22,317 nucleotides of DNA from Pseudomonadota bacterium (GTDB lineage Bacteria; Pseudomonadota; Gammaproteobacteria; Burkholderiales; Burkholderiaceae_F): the NCBI GenBank assembly GCA_023443095.1, contig JAEZVV010000130.1, positions 1-22,317 on the forward strand. The letters are read 5' to 3'. The notes under the pieces are model-generated. The model made no database searches. It was given only the letters and a program-made list of their open reading frames with translations, and was not told the DNA's origin. This document shows positions 1 to 8,390 of this stretch, one piece after another. Position numbers and translations under genes: made by a program. Within the stretch, counting starts at the first letter, position 1; each line of letters begins with the position of its first letter.

Positions 1-1428
1 CCGCCCATACCTGTCTTCGAAGCGCACGATGTCGTCCTCACCCACGTAATCGCCGCACTGGACTTCAATCAAGGTGAGCGCGACCTTGCCGGGATTTTCC
101 AAACGATGCTTCGAGCCGATCGGAACATAGGTCGACTCGTTGGGTGACAGCAGCACCTCGCGCTCGTCGACCACCACGCGGCCGGTGCCGCTCACCACCA
201 CCCAGTGTTCGCTGCGGTGGTGGTGCATCTGCAGTGAGAGCGACGCGCCGGGCTTGACCTCGATCCGTTTGATCTTGAAGCGAGGACCTTCCTGCAGCGT
301 GGTGTAAGTGCCCCAGGGGCGGGCCACGGTGCGGTGCAGCTTGTGCGCGTCGTGGCCGCGGCGCTTGAGTTCGCCGACGATGTCCTTGACCTGTTGGCTG
401 GCATGTTTGTCGCAGACCAACACGGCGTCGGGGGTGTCGACGATCACCACGTCGCGCAAGCCCACTGCCGCCACTAGGCGATCCTCGCTTTGTGCATACA
501 CGTTGTGGCAATCGGCCAGCAGCACTTCGCCGCTCACGGTGTTGCCGCGGGCGTCGTGCGGCAGCTCGTCGGCCACCGCCTTCCACGAGCCGATGTCGCT
601 CCAGCCGAAATCGCCGGCCAGAACGACCACGCCCGGGGCCTTTTCCATCACGGCGTAGTCGATCGAGATGTCGGGCGCCTGAGCGAAAGCGGAGCGGTCG
701 AGCTGGATCCGCGCCGCCTTGCCTTCCACGGTCGCGGCAGTGCCGGCTTCGACGGCAGCATGAGCGGCGGCAAGAACGGCTGGCGCATGTGTGCCCAGCG
801 CCGCCGCCATGGTGTCGGCGGTGAAGCAAAACATGCCGCTATTCCACAGGTAGTTGCCGGTGGCGAGGTATTCGGCCGCGGTCTCGGCCTTGGGTTTTTC
901 GACAAAGCGCCGCACGGCCTGGGCCGCGTCGCCCTGAGGGATGGCTTCGCATTCGATGTAGCCGAAGCCGGTCTCCGGCATGGTCGGGCGAATTCCGAAC
1001 AGGACGATCCGGCCCTCCATGGCGAGCCGCTCGGCGTGCGCCGCGACCACGGCAAAACGGGCTTCGTCCTGGATCAGGTGGTCGGCTGGCAGCACCAGCA
1101 GCGGTTCGGTCCCCAGTCCCTGGGCCTGGGCCCAGACGCAGGCGGCGGCGATCGCGGGGGCGGTATTGCGCCCCATGGGTTCGAGCATCAGGCTCAGGTC
1201 GCCCGGCGCGCGGTCGCCCAGCGCCTCGATTTCTTCCAAGGTGCGGAAGGTGTAATCGCCGTTGGTGACGATCAGGCAGCGCTGCGCGCCAGCGCGGGCC
1301 GCGCGCAAGGCCGTCCGCTGCAGCAACGAGGGACCAGCGCCGATACGCATGAAAGGCTTGGGCTGGGCTTCGCGCGAAACGGGCCAGAGTCGGGTGCCGG
1401 ATCCGCCCGAAAGAATGACAGCCAACAT
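1..1428 (-). CDS. manC: Mannose-1-phosphate guanylyltransferase / mannose-6-phosphate isomerase (bifunctional, 3' end cut by window edge)
   Basis: Translating the minus strand from the ATG at 1428 gives 476 codons with no stop before the window edge. That is about the full family length (roughly 470-480 aa), so only a few residues are missing. Residues 1-~285 are the nucleotidyltransferase domain, with the pyrophosphorylase signature LSGGSGTRLWPVSR at 6-19 and FVEKP near 175-179. Residues ~320-476 are the type II phosphomannose isomerase cupin, with QMHHHRSEHW near 400-409. In this family the cupin converts fructose-6-P to mannose-6-P, and the N-terminal domain makes GDP-mannose from mannose-1-P and GTP. 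The start is supported by an AAGGGG ribosome-binding site just upstream and by the canonical N-terminus. It is divergent from algC, which supplies the intermediate step between its two activities. Cytosolic. The homologue name (manC/algA/cpsB/xanB) depends on which polymer is made, which cannot be seen here. Confidence 0.96.
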   Translation of the reverse strand, partial: MLAVILSGGSGTRLWPVSREAQPKPFMRIGAGPSLLQRTALRAARAGAQRCLIVTNGDYTFRTLEEIEALGDRAPGDLSLMLEPMGRNTAPAIAAACVWAQAQGLGTEPLLVLPADHLIQDEARFAVVAAHAERLAMEGRIVLFGIRPTMPETGFGYIECEAIPQGDAAQAVRRFVEKPKAETAAEYLATGNYLWNSGMFCFTADTMAAALGTHAPAVLAAAHAAVEAGTAATVEGKAARIQLDRSAFAQAPDISIDYAVMEKAPGVVVLAGDFGWSDIGSWKAVADELPHDARGNTVSGEVLLADCHNVYAQSEDRLVAAVGLRDVVIVDTPDAVLVCDKHASQQVKDIVGELKRRGHDAHKLHRTVARPWGTYTTLQEGPRFKIKRIEVKPGASLSLQMHHHRSEHWVVVSGTGRVVVDEREVLLSPNESTYVPIGSKHRLENPGKVALTLIEVQCGDYVGEDDIVRFEDRYGR

Positions 1429-1476
1429 GAAGTGCCCCTTGGGTGTTTGCTCGCCGCGACGAACATGGGCGGCGCT

Positions 1477-1500
1477 CGATAGAATGCGTGGATTCTATCG
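1477..1500. promoter_or_regulatory. Perfect inverted repeat in the manC/algC divergent spacer
   Basis: The arms CGATAGAAT and ATTCTATCG (9 bp, perfect) flank a 6-nt spacer. The site is AT-richer than its surroundings and lies 49 nt upstream of the manC start and 142 nt upstream of algC. Each arm contains TAGAAT, which resembles a -10 box, so the repeat could present a -10 in both directions or bind a dimeric regulator. I found no good -35 box at 16-18 bp in either direction, so a promoter here would be weak or activator-dependent. The function is inferred. Confidence 0.5.
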
Positions 1501-1519
1501 GCGCAGCGATCAACGCCTG

Positions 1520-1547
1520 TTGCGCCAACACCCTGGCTCCGTATTTT
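1520..1547 (+). promoter_or_regulatory. Candidate sigma-70 promoter for algC-pgi-rfb
   Basis: TTGCGC (1520-1525) and TATTTT (1542-1547) are separated by 16 bp, giving a partial match to -35/-10 consensus and a leader of about 90 nt before algC. A short inverted repeat, TGTTG-CGC-CAACA (1518-1530), overlaps the -35. The call rests on pattern only. Confidence 0.3.
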
Positions 1548-1642
1548 GCTGTCGGAATGACTACTGGGCGTTGTTGTGGCGCGGACAGATCAACCTGGCG
1601 CTGGCCGCCCCGGCCGGCTCTGCATTCAAGCTCAAGATCACC

Positions 1643-3022
1643 ATGACCCTCTCTGCCTCGATCTTCAAGGCTTACGACATCCGCGGCATCGTCGAGTCCG
1701 CGCTTACGCCCGAGGCCGTGCGGGCGATCGGCCAGGCTCTGGGCTCCGAAGCGGTCGAGCAAGGCATACCCGCGATCTGCATCGGTCGCGACGGTCGCTT
1801 GTCCGGCCCCCTGCTGCGCGATGTGCTGGAAGACGGCATCGCTTCGACCGGCACCGCAGTGATCGACGTCGGCATGGTGCCGACTCCCGTGCTTTATTTC
1901 TCCACCGCGCACCTGGGCACCGGGTCCGGGGTCGAGATTACCGGCAGCCACAATCCGCCCGAATACAACGGCCTCAAGATGATGATGGGAGGCTCCACTC
2001 TGCACGGCGACGGCATCCAGGCTCTGCGCGCCCGCATCGATGAGGGCCGCCTGGTACAAGGTGCGACCCGGGGCGAGGTGCGCATGGCCGACGTGCTGCC
2101 GGCCTATCTCGCTGCCATCGTGGGCGACGTCAAGCTGTCGCGCCCCATGAAGATCGCGATCGACTGCGGCAACGGCGTGGCCGGCCCTACGGCGGTCCAG
2201 CTCTATCGCGCCCTGGGCTGCGAGGTGGTCGAACTCTTCACCGATATCGACGGCACCTTCCCCAACCACCACCCCGACCCGGCCCACCCGGAAAACCTGG
2301 AAGATCTCGTGCGCGCGCTGCACGAGACCGATGCCGAGTTGGGCCTCGCCTTCGACGGCGACGGCGATCGCCTGGGAGTGGTCACCAAGGACGGGCAGAT
2401 CATCTACCCCGATCGCCAGATCATGCTGTTTGCGCAGGACATTCTGGCAGCGAACCCAGGTGGCGAGATCATCTTCGACGTCAAATGCACGCGCGCGCTT
2501 GCGCCCTGGGTGCGGGCGCATGGAGGCAAGCCCACTATGTGGCGCACCGGGCACTCGCTGATCAAGGCCAAGCTCAAGGAGTCCGCCGCGCCGTTTGCGG
2601 GAGAGATGAGCGGCCATCTGTTTTTCAACGACCGCTGGCCTGGATTCGACGATGGCTTGTACGCCGGCGCCCGCCTGCTCGAGATTCTTTCGCGCAGCGC
2701 CGATCCCTCGGCCGTGCTCAAGGCGCTGCCGACCGCGGTCAACACGCCCGAGCTGCAGATCAAGACAGCCGAAGGTGAGAACGTTGCCTTGGTCGAGCGG
2801 CTGCGGACTGCAGCGAGGTTCGATGGCGCCAGCGAGATCATCACCATCGACGGCGTCCGCGCCGAATGGCCCGACGGCTTCGGCCTGGCGCGGCCGTCCA
2901 ACACCACGCCGGTCGTGGTCCTGCGCTTTGAAGGCGATACGCCCGCAGCTCTGGCGCGGATCCAGGCGGCTTTCCGCACCGCAATCCTCGCCGTCGCGCC
3001 CGATGCTGAACTTCCTTTCTGA
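1643..3022 (+). CDS. algC: Phosphomannomutase / phosphoglucomutase (AlgC type)
   Basis: This is a 459-aa alpha-D-phosphohexomutase that interconverts mannose-6-P/mannose-1-P and, in AlgC proteins, also glucose-6-P/glucose-1-P. The phosphoserine loop is TGSHNP at 100-105 (Ser102), the Mg2+ loop is DGDGDR at 238-243, the sugar-binding loop is GEMSGH at 320-325, and the phosphate-binding loop is RPSNTTP at 417-423. The N-terminus SIFKAYDIRG and the segments VPTPVLYF and FPNHHPDP match Pseudomonas AlgC closely, more than the enteric CpsG type. I chose the ATG at 1643 because the family N-terminus begins there. The frame stays open upstream, including an ATG at 1484 that would add 53 unrecognisable residues, so an extension cannot be excluded. 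No strong ribosome-binding site is visible. The gene is 6 nt from pgi and likely co-transcribed with it. It can feed both the GDP-mannose and the dTDP-rhamnose branches encoded around it. Confidence 0.96.
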   Translation: MTLSASIFKAYDIRGIVESALTPEAVRAIGQALGSEAVEQGIPAICIGRDGRLSGPLLRDVLEDGIASTGTAVIDVGMVPTPVLYFSTAHLGTGSGVEITGSHNPPEYNGLKMMMGGSTLHGDGIQALRARIDEGRLVQGATRGEVRMADVLPAYLAAIVGDVKLSRPMKIAIDCGNGVAGPTAVQLYRALGCEVVELFTDIDGTFPNHHPDPAHPENLEDLVRALHETDAELGLAFDGDGDRLGVVTKDGQIIYPDRQIMLFAQDILAANPGGEIIFDVKCTRALAPWVRAHGGKPTMWRTGHSLIKAKLKESAAPFAGEMSGHLFFNDRWPGFDDGLYAGARLLEILSRSADPSAVLKALPTAVNTPELQIKTAEGENVALVERLRTAARFDGASEIITIDGVRAEWPDGFGLARPSNTTPVVVLRFEGDTPAALARIQAAFRTAILAVAPDAELPF

Positions 3023-3028
3023 GGTCGC

Positions 3029-4459
3029 ATGAACCGGCTCGAATCCCTGGTCGCGCGCACTCGCATCACGCCCCAGCCCTTGTCGCATGCCGCTGGTGCC
3101 CCGGCCCTGCTCGCCGCGTGCGGACTGACGCTCGATGTCGGCCGCCAACGCGTCACACCGGACGACCTGGGTCTTCTGCACGACATTGCGGAGGCGGCGG
3201 GGGTCATCCCCGCCCACGCCGCGATGATGGCGGGCGAGCTCGTCAATCGCAGCGAAATCCGGCCGGCTTTGCATACCCTGCTGCGCGCCGATCGACATGA
3301 ACATCCGGGCTTTGATGCGGTGAAGGCCACCCAGGCAAGGATGACCACTTTTGCCCGGGCCGTGCGTGACGGCGACTGGCGTGGCGCCATGGGTGAGGTC
3401 ATCACCGACGTCATCAACGTCGGCATCGGTGGTTCGGACGCCGGACCGCGCCTGGTGGTGAGTGCGCTCACCGGCCAACACGCCGGGCCGAAGGTGCATT
3501 TCGTCAGTAACGTTGATGGCACGGTCTTGGCTCGGCTGTTGCCACAACTCGATGCTCGCCGCACCCTCGCGATCGTGTCGAGCAAGAGTTTTTCCACTCG
3601 GGAAACTTTGCTGAACGCAAGGGCGATTCAGGCCTGGTTCGACGCGGCGGGAATCGACGCGGCGGGCCTGGCGCAACACATGGTCGCAGTGTCGGCGCGG
3701 CCGGATCCAGCGCAGTTGCTTGGCCTGCCCGACGATCGCCAGTTTCCCTTATGGGACTGGGTCGGCGGCCGCTTTTCGCTGTGGAGCGCGATTGGCCTGC
3801 CGGTGATGCTGGCTTGCGGCCCGGCGGTATTCGACGAGTTGCTGGCCGGGGCGCGGGCAATGGATCAGCATTCTCTCGAGACCCGACTGGGGGCCAACCT
3901 GCCGGCCAATCTCGCGATGTTCGCTGCCTGGAACTCGATTGCCCTCAAGGCCACGACCCATTGTCTGCTGCCGTACGACGACCGACTCGGGCCGATGATT
4001 CCTTGGCTGCAGCAGCTCGAGATGGAGAGCCTGGGCAAGAGCCGCCGCATCGACGGCAAGATGGCGTTGTACCCGACGGGGCAAGCCGTGTGGGGGGGGG
4101 TCGGCACCGATGCCCAGCACACTTTCTTCCAATGGCTGCGGCAGGGAACCGGTCGCACCAGCGTCGACATCCTGTGGGCCGAGCAACACGAACACGACTA
4201 CCCCGAACATCATGCCAGCCTGCTCGCCAATGCGCGCGCGCAGGCGGATGCGCTGGTGTCGCCCGATGCCGATTCGCAGGCGGTCAATGCCGTGAGCACC
4301 ATCGCGATCGACCGTTTGACGCCAGCGCGTCTGGGCGCTCTGCTGGCGCTCTACGAACACAAAACCACGATGCTGGCGACCATCCTCGGGATCAATGCGT
4401 TCGATCAGCCGGGTGTCGAGCTTGGCAAGCAGCTGGCGCGCAAGCTCGAGGGGCTGTGA
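3029..4459 (+). CDS. pgi: Glucose-6-phosphate isomerase, short form
   Basis: This 476-aa protein interconverts glucose-6-P and fructose-6-P in the cytosol. Family motifs appear in order: INVGIGGSDAGP at 129-140, VSSKSFSTRETLLNA at 183-197, GGRFSLWSAIGLP at 246-258, MESLGKS at 332-338, GTDAQHTFFQ at 359-368, and the C-terminal signature around GINAFDQPGVELGK (454-467). By alignment to the E. coli enzyme the catalytic residues would be Glu333, His364 and Lys467. It is about 70 residues shorter than E. coli Pgi (549 aa), with the shortening mostly N-terminal and between motifs, and all catalytic motifs are kept. The ATG lies 6 nt after the algC stop, and rfbB follows after 12 nt. Its place here suggests a role in directing hexose phosphates into sugar nucleotides, although it may also be the housekeeping copy. 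A run of nine G (4092-4100) codes through WGG just before the His364 loop. Confidence 0.96.
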   Translation: MNRLESLVARTRITPQPLSHAAGAPALLAACGLTLDVGRQRVTPDDLGLLHDIAEAAGVIPAHAAMMAGELVNRSEIRPALHTLLRADRHEHPGFDAVKATQARMTTFARAVRDGDWRGAMGEVITDVINVGIGGSDAGPRLVVSALTGQHAGPKVHFVSNVDGTVLARLLPQLDARRTLAIVSSKSFSTRETLLNARAIQAWFDAAGIDAAGLAQHMVAVSARPDPAQLLGLPDDRQFPLWDWVGGRFSLWSAIGLPVMLACGPAVFDELLAGARAMDQHSLETRLGANLPANLAMFAAWNSIALKATTHCLLPYDDRLGPMIPWLQQLEMESLGKSRRIDGKMALYPTGQAVWGGVGTDAQHTFFQWLRQGTGRTSVDILWAEQHEHDYPEHHASLLANARAQADALVSPDADSQAVNAVSTIAIDRLTPARLGALLALYEHKTTMLATILGINAFDQPGVELGKQLARKLEGL

Positions 4460-4471
4460 GCGGAGGCGGCG

Positions 4472-5551
4472 ATGATCCTCGTCACCGGCGGCGCGGGCTT
4501 CATCGGCGCCAACTTCGTCAAGGACTGGCTGGCGCTTGAGAATGGCCCGGTGGCGGTGCTCGACAAGCTCAGCTACGCCGGCAATCTCGCGAATCTCTCC
4601 TCGGTGATGCGGCGGCGCGATTTCTCTTTCCACCCAGTCGACATCGGCGCCCGCAGCGAGGTTCTGGCTGTGCTGAACCGTTGGCGGCCGCGAGCAATCG
4701 TCCACTTCGCGGCCGAGAGTCATGTCGATCGCAGCATTCTGGGGCCGGACGAGTTTATCCGCAGCAATGTCGATGGCAGCTTTTCGCTGCTGGAGGCGAC
4801 GCGTGCCTATTGGAGCGAACTGGGCGGCCTTGAGCGCGACGGTTTCCGCTTTGTCCATATCTCCACCGACGAAGTCTATGGCTCGCTGGGCCCGGGCGAG
4901 TTGCCGTTTGCTGAGACCCGCGCGTACGCACCCAACAGTCCTTACGCAGCGAGCAAGGCGGCGGGCGACCATCTGGTGCGGGCGTGGCATCGCACTTATG
5001 GCCTTCCCACCGTGACAGTCAACTGCAGCAACAACTACGGTCCGCATCAGTTTCCGGAGAAGCTGATTCCTTTGCTGATTTTCAACGCGCTCGAGGGCAA
5101 GCCCTTGCCGATTTATGGCGACGGTCAACAAGTGCGCGACTGGTTGTTCGTGGCCGACCATTGTGCTGCGATCCGCGCCGTGCTGGCGCGCGGTCGAGTG
5201 GGCGAGGTTTACAACGTTGGCGGGGCGAGCGAGCGCACCAATCTTCAAGTGGCCGAGGCCGTGTGCGCCGTGCTCGACGAGCTTCGCCCCAAGGAGGCTG
5301 GGCACTACGCCGATCAGATCGATTTCGTCGCTGATCGTCCTGGCCATGACCGTCGTTACGCGGTGGACTCGAGCAAGATCGAGCGAGAGCTTGGTTGGAG
5401 CCGTGTTGAGACCTTTGCGAGCGGACTTCGAAAGACGGTCCAGTGGTATCTCGATCACACCGACTGGGTGGCCGACGTGCGCAGTGGCGCCTACCGCCAG
5501 TGGATCGAGCAAAACTACGGGCGGCGCGGCTTCGATCCGATCGAGCCATGA
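4472..5551 (+). CDS. rfbB: dTDP-glucose 4,6-dehydratase
   Basis: This 359-aa extended short-chain dehydrogenase converts dTDP-glucose to dTDP-4-keto-6-deoxyglucose, the second step of dTDP-L-rhamnose synthesis. The NAD-binding motif GGAGFIG is at 6-12, AAESHVDRSI is at 80-89, the catalytic STDEVYG is at 131-137 (Thr-Asp-Glu 132-134), YAASK gives Tyr158/Lys162, and NCSNNYGPHQFPEKLIP binds substrate. The length is normal for RmlB. A GGAGG ribosome-binding site precedes the ATG. The stop overlaps the rfbD start (ATGA), so the two are translationally coupled. Cytosolic. The product could also be diverted to other 6-deoxyhexoses, but rfbA, rfbC and rfbD nearby make rhamnose the clear inference. 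Confidence 0.97.
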   Translation: MILVTGGAGFIGANFVKDWLALENGPVAVLDKLSYAGNLANLSSVMRRRDFSFHPVDIGARSEVLAVLNRWRPRAIVHFAAESHVDRSILGPDEFIRSNVDGSFSLLEATRAYWSELGGLERDGFRFVHISTDEVYGSLGPGELPFAETRAYAPNSPYAASKAAGDHLVRAWHRTYGLPTVTVNCSNNYGPHQFPEKLIPLLIFNALEGKPLPIYGDGQQVRDWLFVADHCAAIRAVLARGRVGEVYNVGGASERTNLQVAEAVCAVLDELRPKEAGHYADQIDFVADRPGHDRRYAVDSSKIERELGWSRVETFASGLRKTVQWYLDHTDWVADVRSGAYRQWIEQNYGRRGFDPIEP

Positions 5552-6474
5552 AGATTCTTCTTTTCGGTGGCAACGGCAAGTTGGGGTGGGAGTTGCAGCG
5601 CTCGTTGGCTCCGCTGGGTGAGCTTATGGTGCCGAACCGCACCGGAGCCGCGGGTGCTTGTGGCGACCTCGCCCGGCCCCAAGCCTTGGCGGCGACAGTG
5701 CGAGCGCTGCGGCCGGCTCTGATTGTCAATGCGGCGGCCTATACCTTGGTTGATCGGGCCGAGACCGAGGTGGAACAGGCATACCTTGTCAACGCCGCGG
5801 CCGTGGCGGCCATGGCCGAGGCGGCCGCAGACGTGGGTTCGACCCTGATGCATTACTCGACCGATTACGTGTTCGATGGGGAGGCGGGAGCGCCCTATGC
5901 CGAAGACGCGATGGCGGCGCCGCTCAACGCCTACGGCCGCAGCAAGCTGGAAGGCGAGGCCGCGATTCGCGCCAGCGGCTGCCGCCACCTGATTCTTCGT
6001 ACGGGTTGGGTCTACGCTGCGCGTGGCGAGAGCTTCGTTCGCAGCGTGCTGCGTCTGGGGGCGACTCGCTATGCGGTGGAGATGGTGGCCGATCAAGTCG
6101 GCGCACCGACCGGGGCCGAGTTGATCGCCGATGTTAGTGCGCATGCCGCTCGTTCACTCGTTCATCGGCGAGAGCTAGGTGGTACCTATCACCTGGCCGC
6201 GGCGGGATCGGTCTCGCGTTTCGACCTGGCTCGCTTCGTAGTGGCAAACGCGCGTGCGCAGGGAGCGGCGCTGCCGTTGTTGCCGGAGGCCATTGCTCCG
6301 ATCGCCACTGACAGCTACCCGACGCCAGCGCGGCGGCCGCTGGATACGCGTCTGGACTCCCGGCGGCTGGAGTCCGCCTTCGATATTGTCTTGCCCGAGT
6401 GGCAGGACGGCGTCGAACGGGTGATTACTGAGTGGGTCGAGTCAGGCGTTTTGGCTCGGGAGGGGGGGAGATGA
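5548..6474 (+). CDS. rfbD: dTDP-4-dehydrorhamnose reductase
   Basis: This 308-aa short-chain dehydrogenase performs the last step of dTDP-L-rhamnose synthesis, the NAD(P)H-dependent reduction of dTDP-4-keto-rhamnose. A nucleotide-binding GGNGKLG is at 7-13, STDYVFDG at 104-111, YGRSK gives Tyr129/Lys133, RTGWVY is at 151-156, and the C-terminal PTPARRPLDTRL is typical of RmlD. The usual GQLG in the glycine motif is GKLG here, which keeps the glycine spacing. The ATG at 5548 overlaps the rfbB stop (ATGA). The frame is open further upstream inside rfbB, but the family N-terminus starts at this ATG. The 3' end overlaps rfbA by ATGA. Cytosolic. Confidence 0.96.
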   Translation: MKILLFGGNGKLGWELQRSLAPLGELMVPNRTGAAGACGDLARPQALAATVRALRPALIVNAAAYTLVDRAETEVEQAYLVNAAAVAAMAEAAADVGSTLMHYSTDYVFDGEAGAPYAEDAMAAPLNAYGRSKLEGEAAIRASGCRHLILRTGWVYAARGESFVRSVLRLGATRYAVEMVADQVGAPTGAELIADVSAHAARSLVHRRELGGTYHLAAAGSVSRFDLARFVVANARAQGAALPLLPEAIAPIATDSYPTPARRPLDTRLDSRRLESAFDIVLPEWQDGVERVITEWVESGVLAREGGR

Positions 6475-7352
6475 AGCGCAAGGGCATCGTGCTGGCCGGC
6501 GGCAGCGGAACCCGGCTTCATCCGGCGACGCTGGCGCTCAGCAAGCAGTTGCTGCCGGTCTACGACAAGCCGATGGTCTATTACCCGCTCAGCACCCTCA
6601 TGCTGGCGGGGATCCGCGACATCCTGTTGATCAGTACACAGCAGGACACGCCGCGCTTTCAGCAGCTGCTTGGCGATGGCGGCCAGTGGGGGCTGGCGAT
6701 TAATTACTGCGTTCAGCCTCGTCCCGAAGGGCTGGCACAGGCCTTCATCCTCGGGCGGAGCTTCATCGGTGGGGATCCCTGCGCGATGGTGCTGGGTGAC
6801 AACCTGTTCTACGGCCATGACTTCGCTCCAATGCTGAGAGCGGTCAGTCAGCGAACCAGGGGTGCCACGGTGTTTGCGTATCACGTTCAAGATCCCGAGC
6901 GTTATGGCGTAGTCGAGTTCGATGGACAACGCAGGGTCGTGAGCATCGAGGAAAAGCCGGCGTATCCCAAAAGCTCTTACGCCGTCACAGGACTCTACTT
7001 CTACGATGCCGAAGTCTGCGACGTCGCGGCGGGCCTTGCGCCAAGCCGGCGTGGCGAGCTCGAGATCACCGACATCAACCGGCATTACCTGGAGCAGGGG
7101 CGACTGAGCGTCGAGCTGCTGGGGCGGGGTTATGCCTGGCTCGATACCGGTACTCATGACAGCCTGCTCGACGCCAGCCAGTTCATTGCGACTCTCGAGC
7201 GGCGCCAAGGTCTGAAGGTGGCTTGCCCCGAGGAGATCGCTTTCCGCCACGGGTGGATCGACGCCGTCCAGCTCGAAAAACTGGCCGCGCCGATGCGTCA
7301 GAATGCTTACGGCCAGTATCTCCTTCGCCTGCTGCGGGAGCGTGCCTACTGA
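6471..7352 (+). CDS. rfbA: Glucose-1-phosphate thymidylyltransferase
   Basis: This 293-aa RmlA makes dTDP-glucose from glucose-1-P and dTTP, the committed step to dTDP-L-rhamnose. Visible motifs are LAGGSGTRLHP (8-18), SKQLLPVYDKPMVYYPLS (24-41), LGDN (108-111), EKP (161-163), and GLYFYD with LEITDIN, which are characteristic of RmlA. The ATG at 6471 was chosen because it overlaps the rfbD stop (ATGA), follows a G-rich ribosome-binding site (6462-6470), and gives the standard N-terminus. An upstream in-frame start at 6432 would add 13 non-family residues. Rhamnose-pathway RmlA enzymes are usually feedback-inhibited by dTDP-rhamnose; nothing here contradicts that. An 87-nt gap separates it from waaC. 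Confidence 0.97.
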   Translation: MKRKGIVLAGGSGTRLHPATLALSKQLLPVYDKPMVYYPLSTLMLAGIRDILLISTQQDTPRFQQLLGDGGQWGLAINYCVQPRPEGLAQAFILGRSFIGGDPCAMVLGDNLFYGHDFAPMLRAVSQRTRGATVFAYHVQDPERYGVVEFDGQRRVVSIEEKPAYPKSSYAVTGLYFYDAEVCDVAAGLAPSRRGELEITDINRHYLEQGRLSVELLGRGYAWLDTGTHDSLLDASQFIATLERRQGLKVACPEEIAFRHGWIDAVQLEKLAAPMRQNAYGQYLLRLLRERAY

Positions 7353-7439
7353 GGGCTTGCGCGAGGATTCAGTCCGAATCTGGCTGGTGTCGGAGGCGGT
7401 CGTGCAAAACTGCGGGGTCTTTCAACGGTTTCTGTCTGC

Positions 7440-8390
7440 ATGCGTATCCTGATTGTCAAAACTTCCTCGATGGGAGACATCGTTCATGCGTTGCCGATGG
7501 TCTCCGACATCGCCCGTGCGCGGCCGGACGCGGTGATCGACTGGGTGTGCGAGGAGGGTTTCACCGCTTTGCCGCGCATGAGTTCGCATGTGCGCGACGT
7601 GCGCCGGGTTGCCCTGCGGCGCTGGCGCAAACATCTGCTGCGGAGCGCGATCTGGCGCGAGATCGATGTCGCCCGCGGCGACTTGCGCGCGGCCCATTAC
7701 GACCTGGTGATCGACTGCCAGGGACTTCTGAAAAGCGCCGTCGTCGCTCGCTGGGCAGGGGCGCCGGTGGCCGGTTTTGGTCCGGGTTCGGCCCGAGAGC
7801 GGGCGGCGAGCTGGTTCTACCAGCATCGTTTTGCCATTCCCTATGAGCTGCCGGCACTGCAGCGCTGTCGCGAACTGGCGGCGCAGGCCTTGGGCTACGA
7901 ACTGACCGGGCCGCCGCGTTTCGATCTGGTGGCCGGCGCGGCTCCTGCGGTCACGGTCGAGGGCAGCTACGCGGTGCTGCTCGCCAATGCCAGCCGCCCC
8001 ACCAAGCTGTGGCCGGAAGAGCGCTGGGTCGAGTTGGGGCGCTGGCTCGCAACGCAAGGAATGAAAAGCCTGCTGTTCTGGGGCGCGCCCGAGGAGGGCG
8101 AACGGGCCCGTCGCATTGCCGCCCAGATCGAGGAGGCGGTGGTGGCGCCGCGTTCGGGGCTCGACGCCATTGCCACCAGCCTGTCGGGCGCCGCGCTGGT
8201 GGTGGGGCTGGACACCGGCCTTACCCATCTCGCGGCCGCGCTCGGCCGCCCTTGCGTCGGCCTTTTTTGCGACTATCCGATCGAGCTCGTGGGGCTGGTG
8301 GGCGACGGTCCGGTCGCCAGCCTGGGCGGGGTCAAGGTCCAGCCACCGATCGCTGAGGTGATCGCGGCCTGCCAGCAAGTCCTGGCATGA
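7440..8390 (+). CDS. waaC: Lipopolysaccharide heptosyltransferase I
   Basis: This 316-aa GT-B glycosyltransferase (GT9 family) adds the first L-glycero-D-manno-heptose to Kdo2-lipid A at the cytoplasmic face of the inner membrane. The N-terminus MRILIVKTSSMGDIVHALP is the WaaC signature and contains the expected catalytic Asp13. ANASRPTKLWPEERW (182-196) and GLDTGLTHLAAALGRP (256-271) form the ADP-heptose-binding half. The length matches the family. The start is fixed by this N-terminus, although no good ribosome-binding site lies before it. The preceding 87-nt gap contains a small repeat (GATTC/GAATC) but no convincing promoter. The stop overlaps the waaA start (ATGA). WaaF (heptosyltransferase II) is the main alternative, but the TSSMGD motif favours WaaC. 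Confidence 0.94.
   Translation: MRILIVKTSSMGDIVHALPMVSDIARARPDAVIDWVCEEGFTALPRMSSHVRDVRRVALRRWRKHLLRSAIWREIDVARGDLRAAHYDLVIDCQGLLKSAVVARWAGAPVAGFGPGSARERAASWFYQHRFAIPYELPALQRCRELAAQALGYELTGPPRFDLVAGAAPAVTVEGSYAVLLANASRPTKLWPEERWVELGRWLATQGMKSLLFWGAPEEGERARRIAAQIEEAVVAPRSGLDAIATSLSGAALVVGLDTGLTHLAAALGRPCVGLFCDYPIELVGLVGDGPVASLGGVKVQPPIAEVIAACQQVLA

Noticed and set aside
1484..1642. 53-residue N-terminal extension of AlgC from the ATG at 1484
   Set aside because: The added residues are not family-like, and the ATG lies inside the palindrome. The AlgC N-terminus aligns from 1643.
839..3679. Very long open frame on the minus strand across algC and part of manC
   Set aside because: It lies antisense to algC and pgi and out of frame with manC. 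The residues are low-complexity Arg/Gly/His-rich and match no family. GC-rich coding DNA often leaves such open shadow frames.
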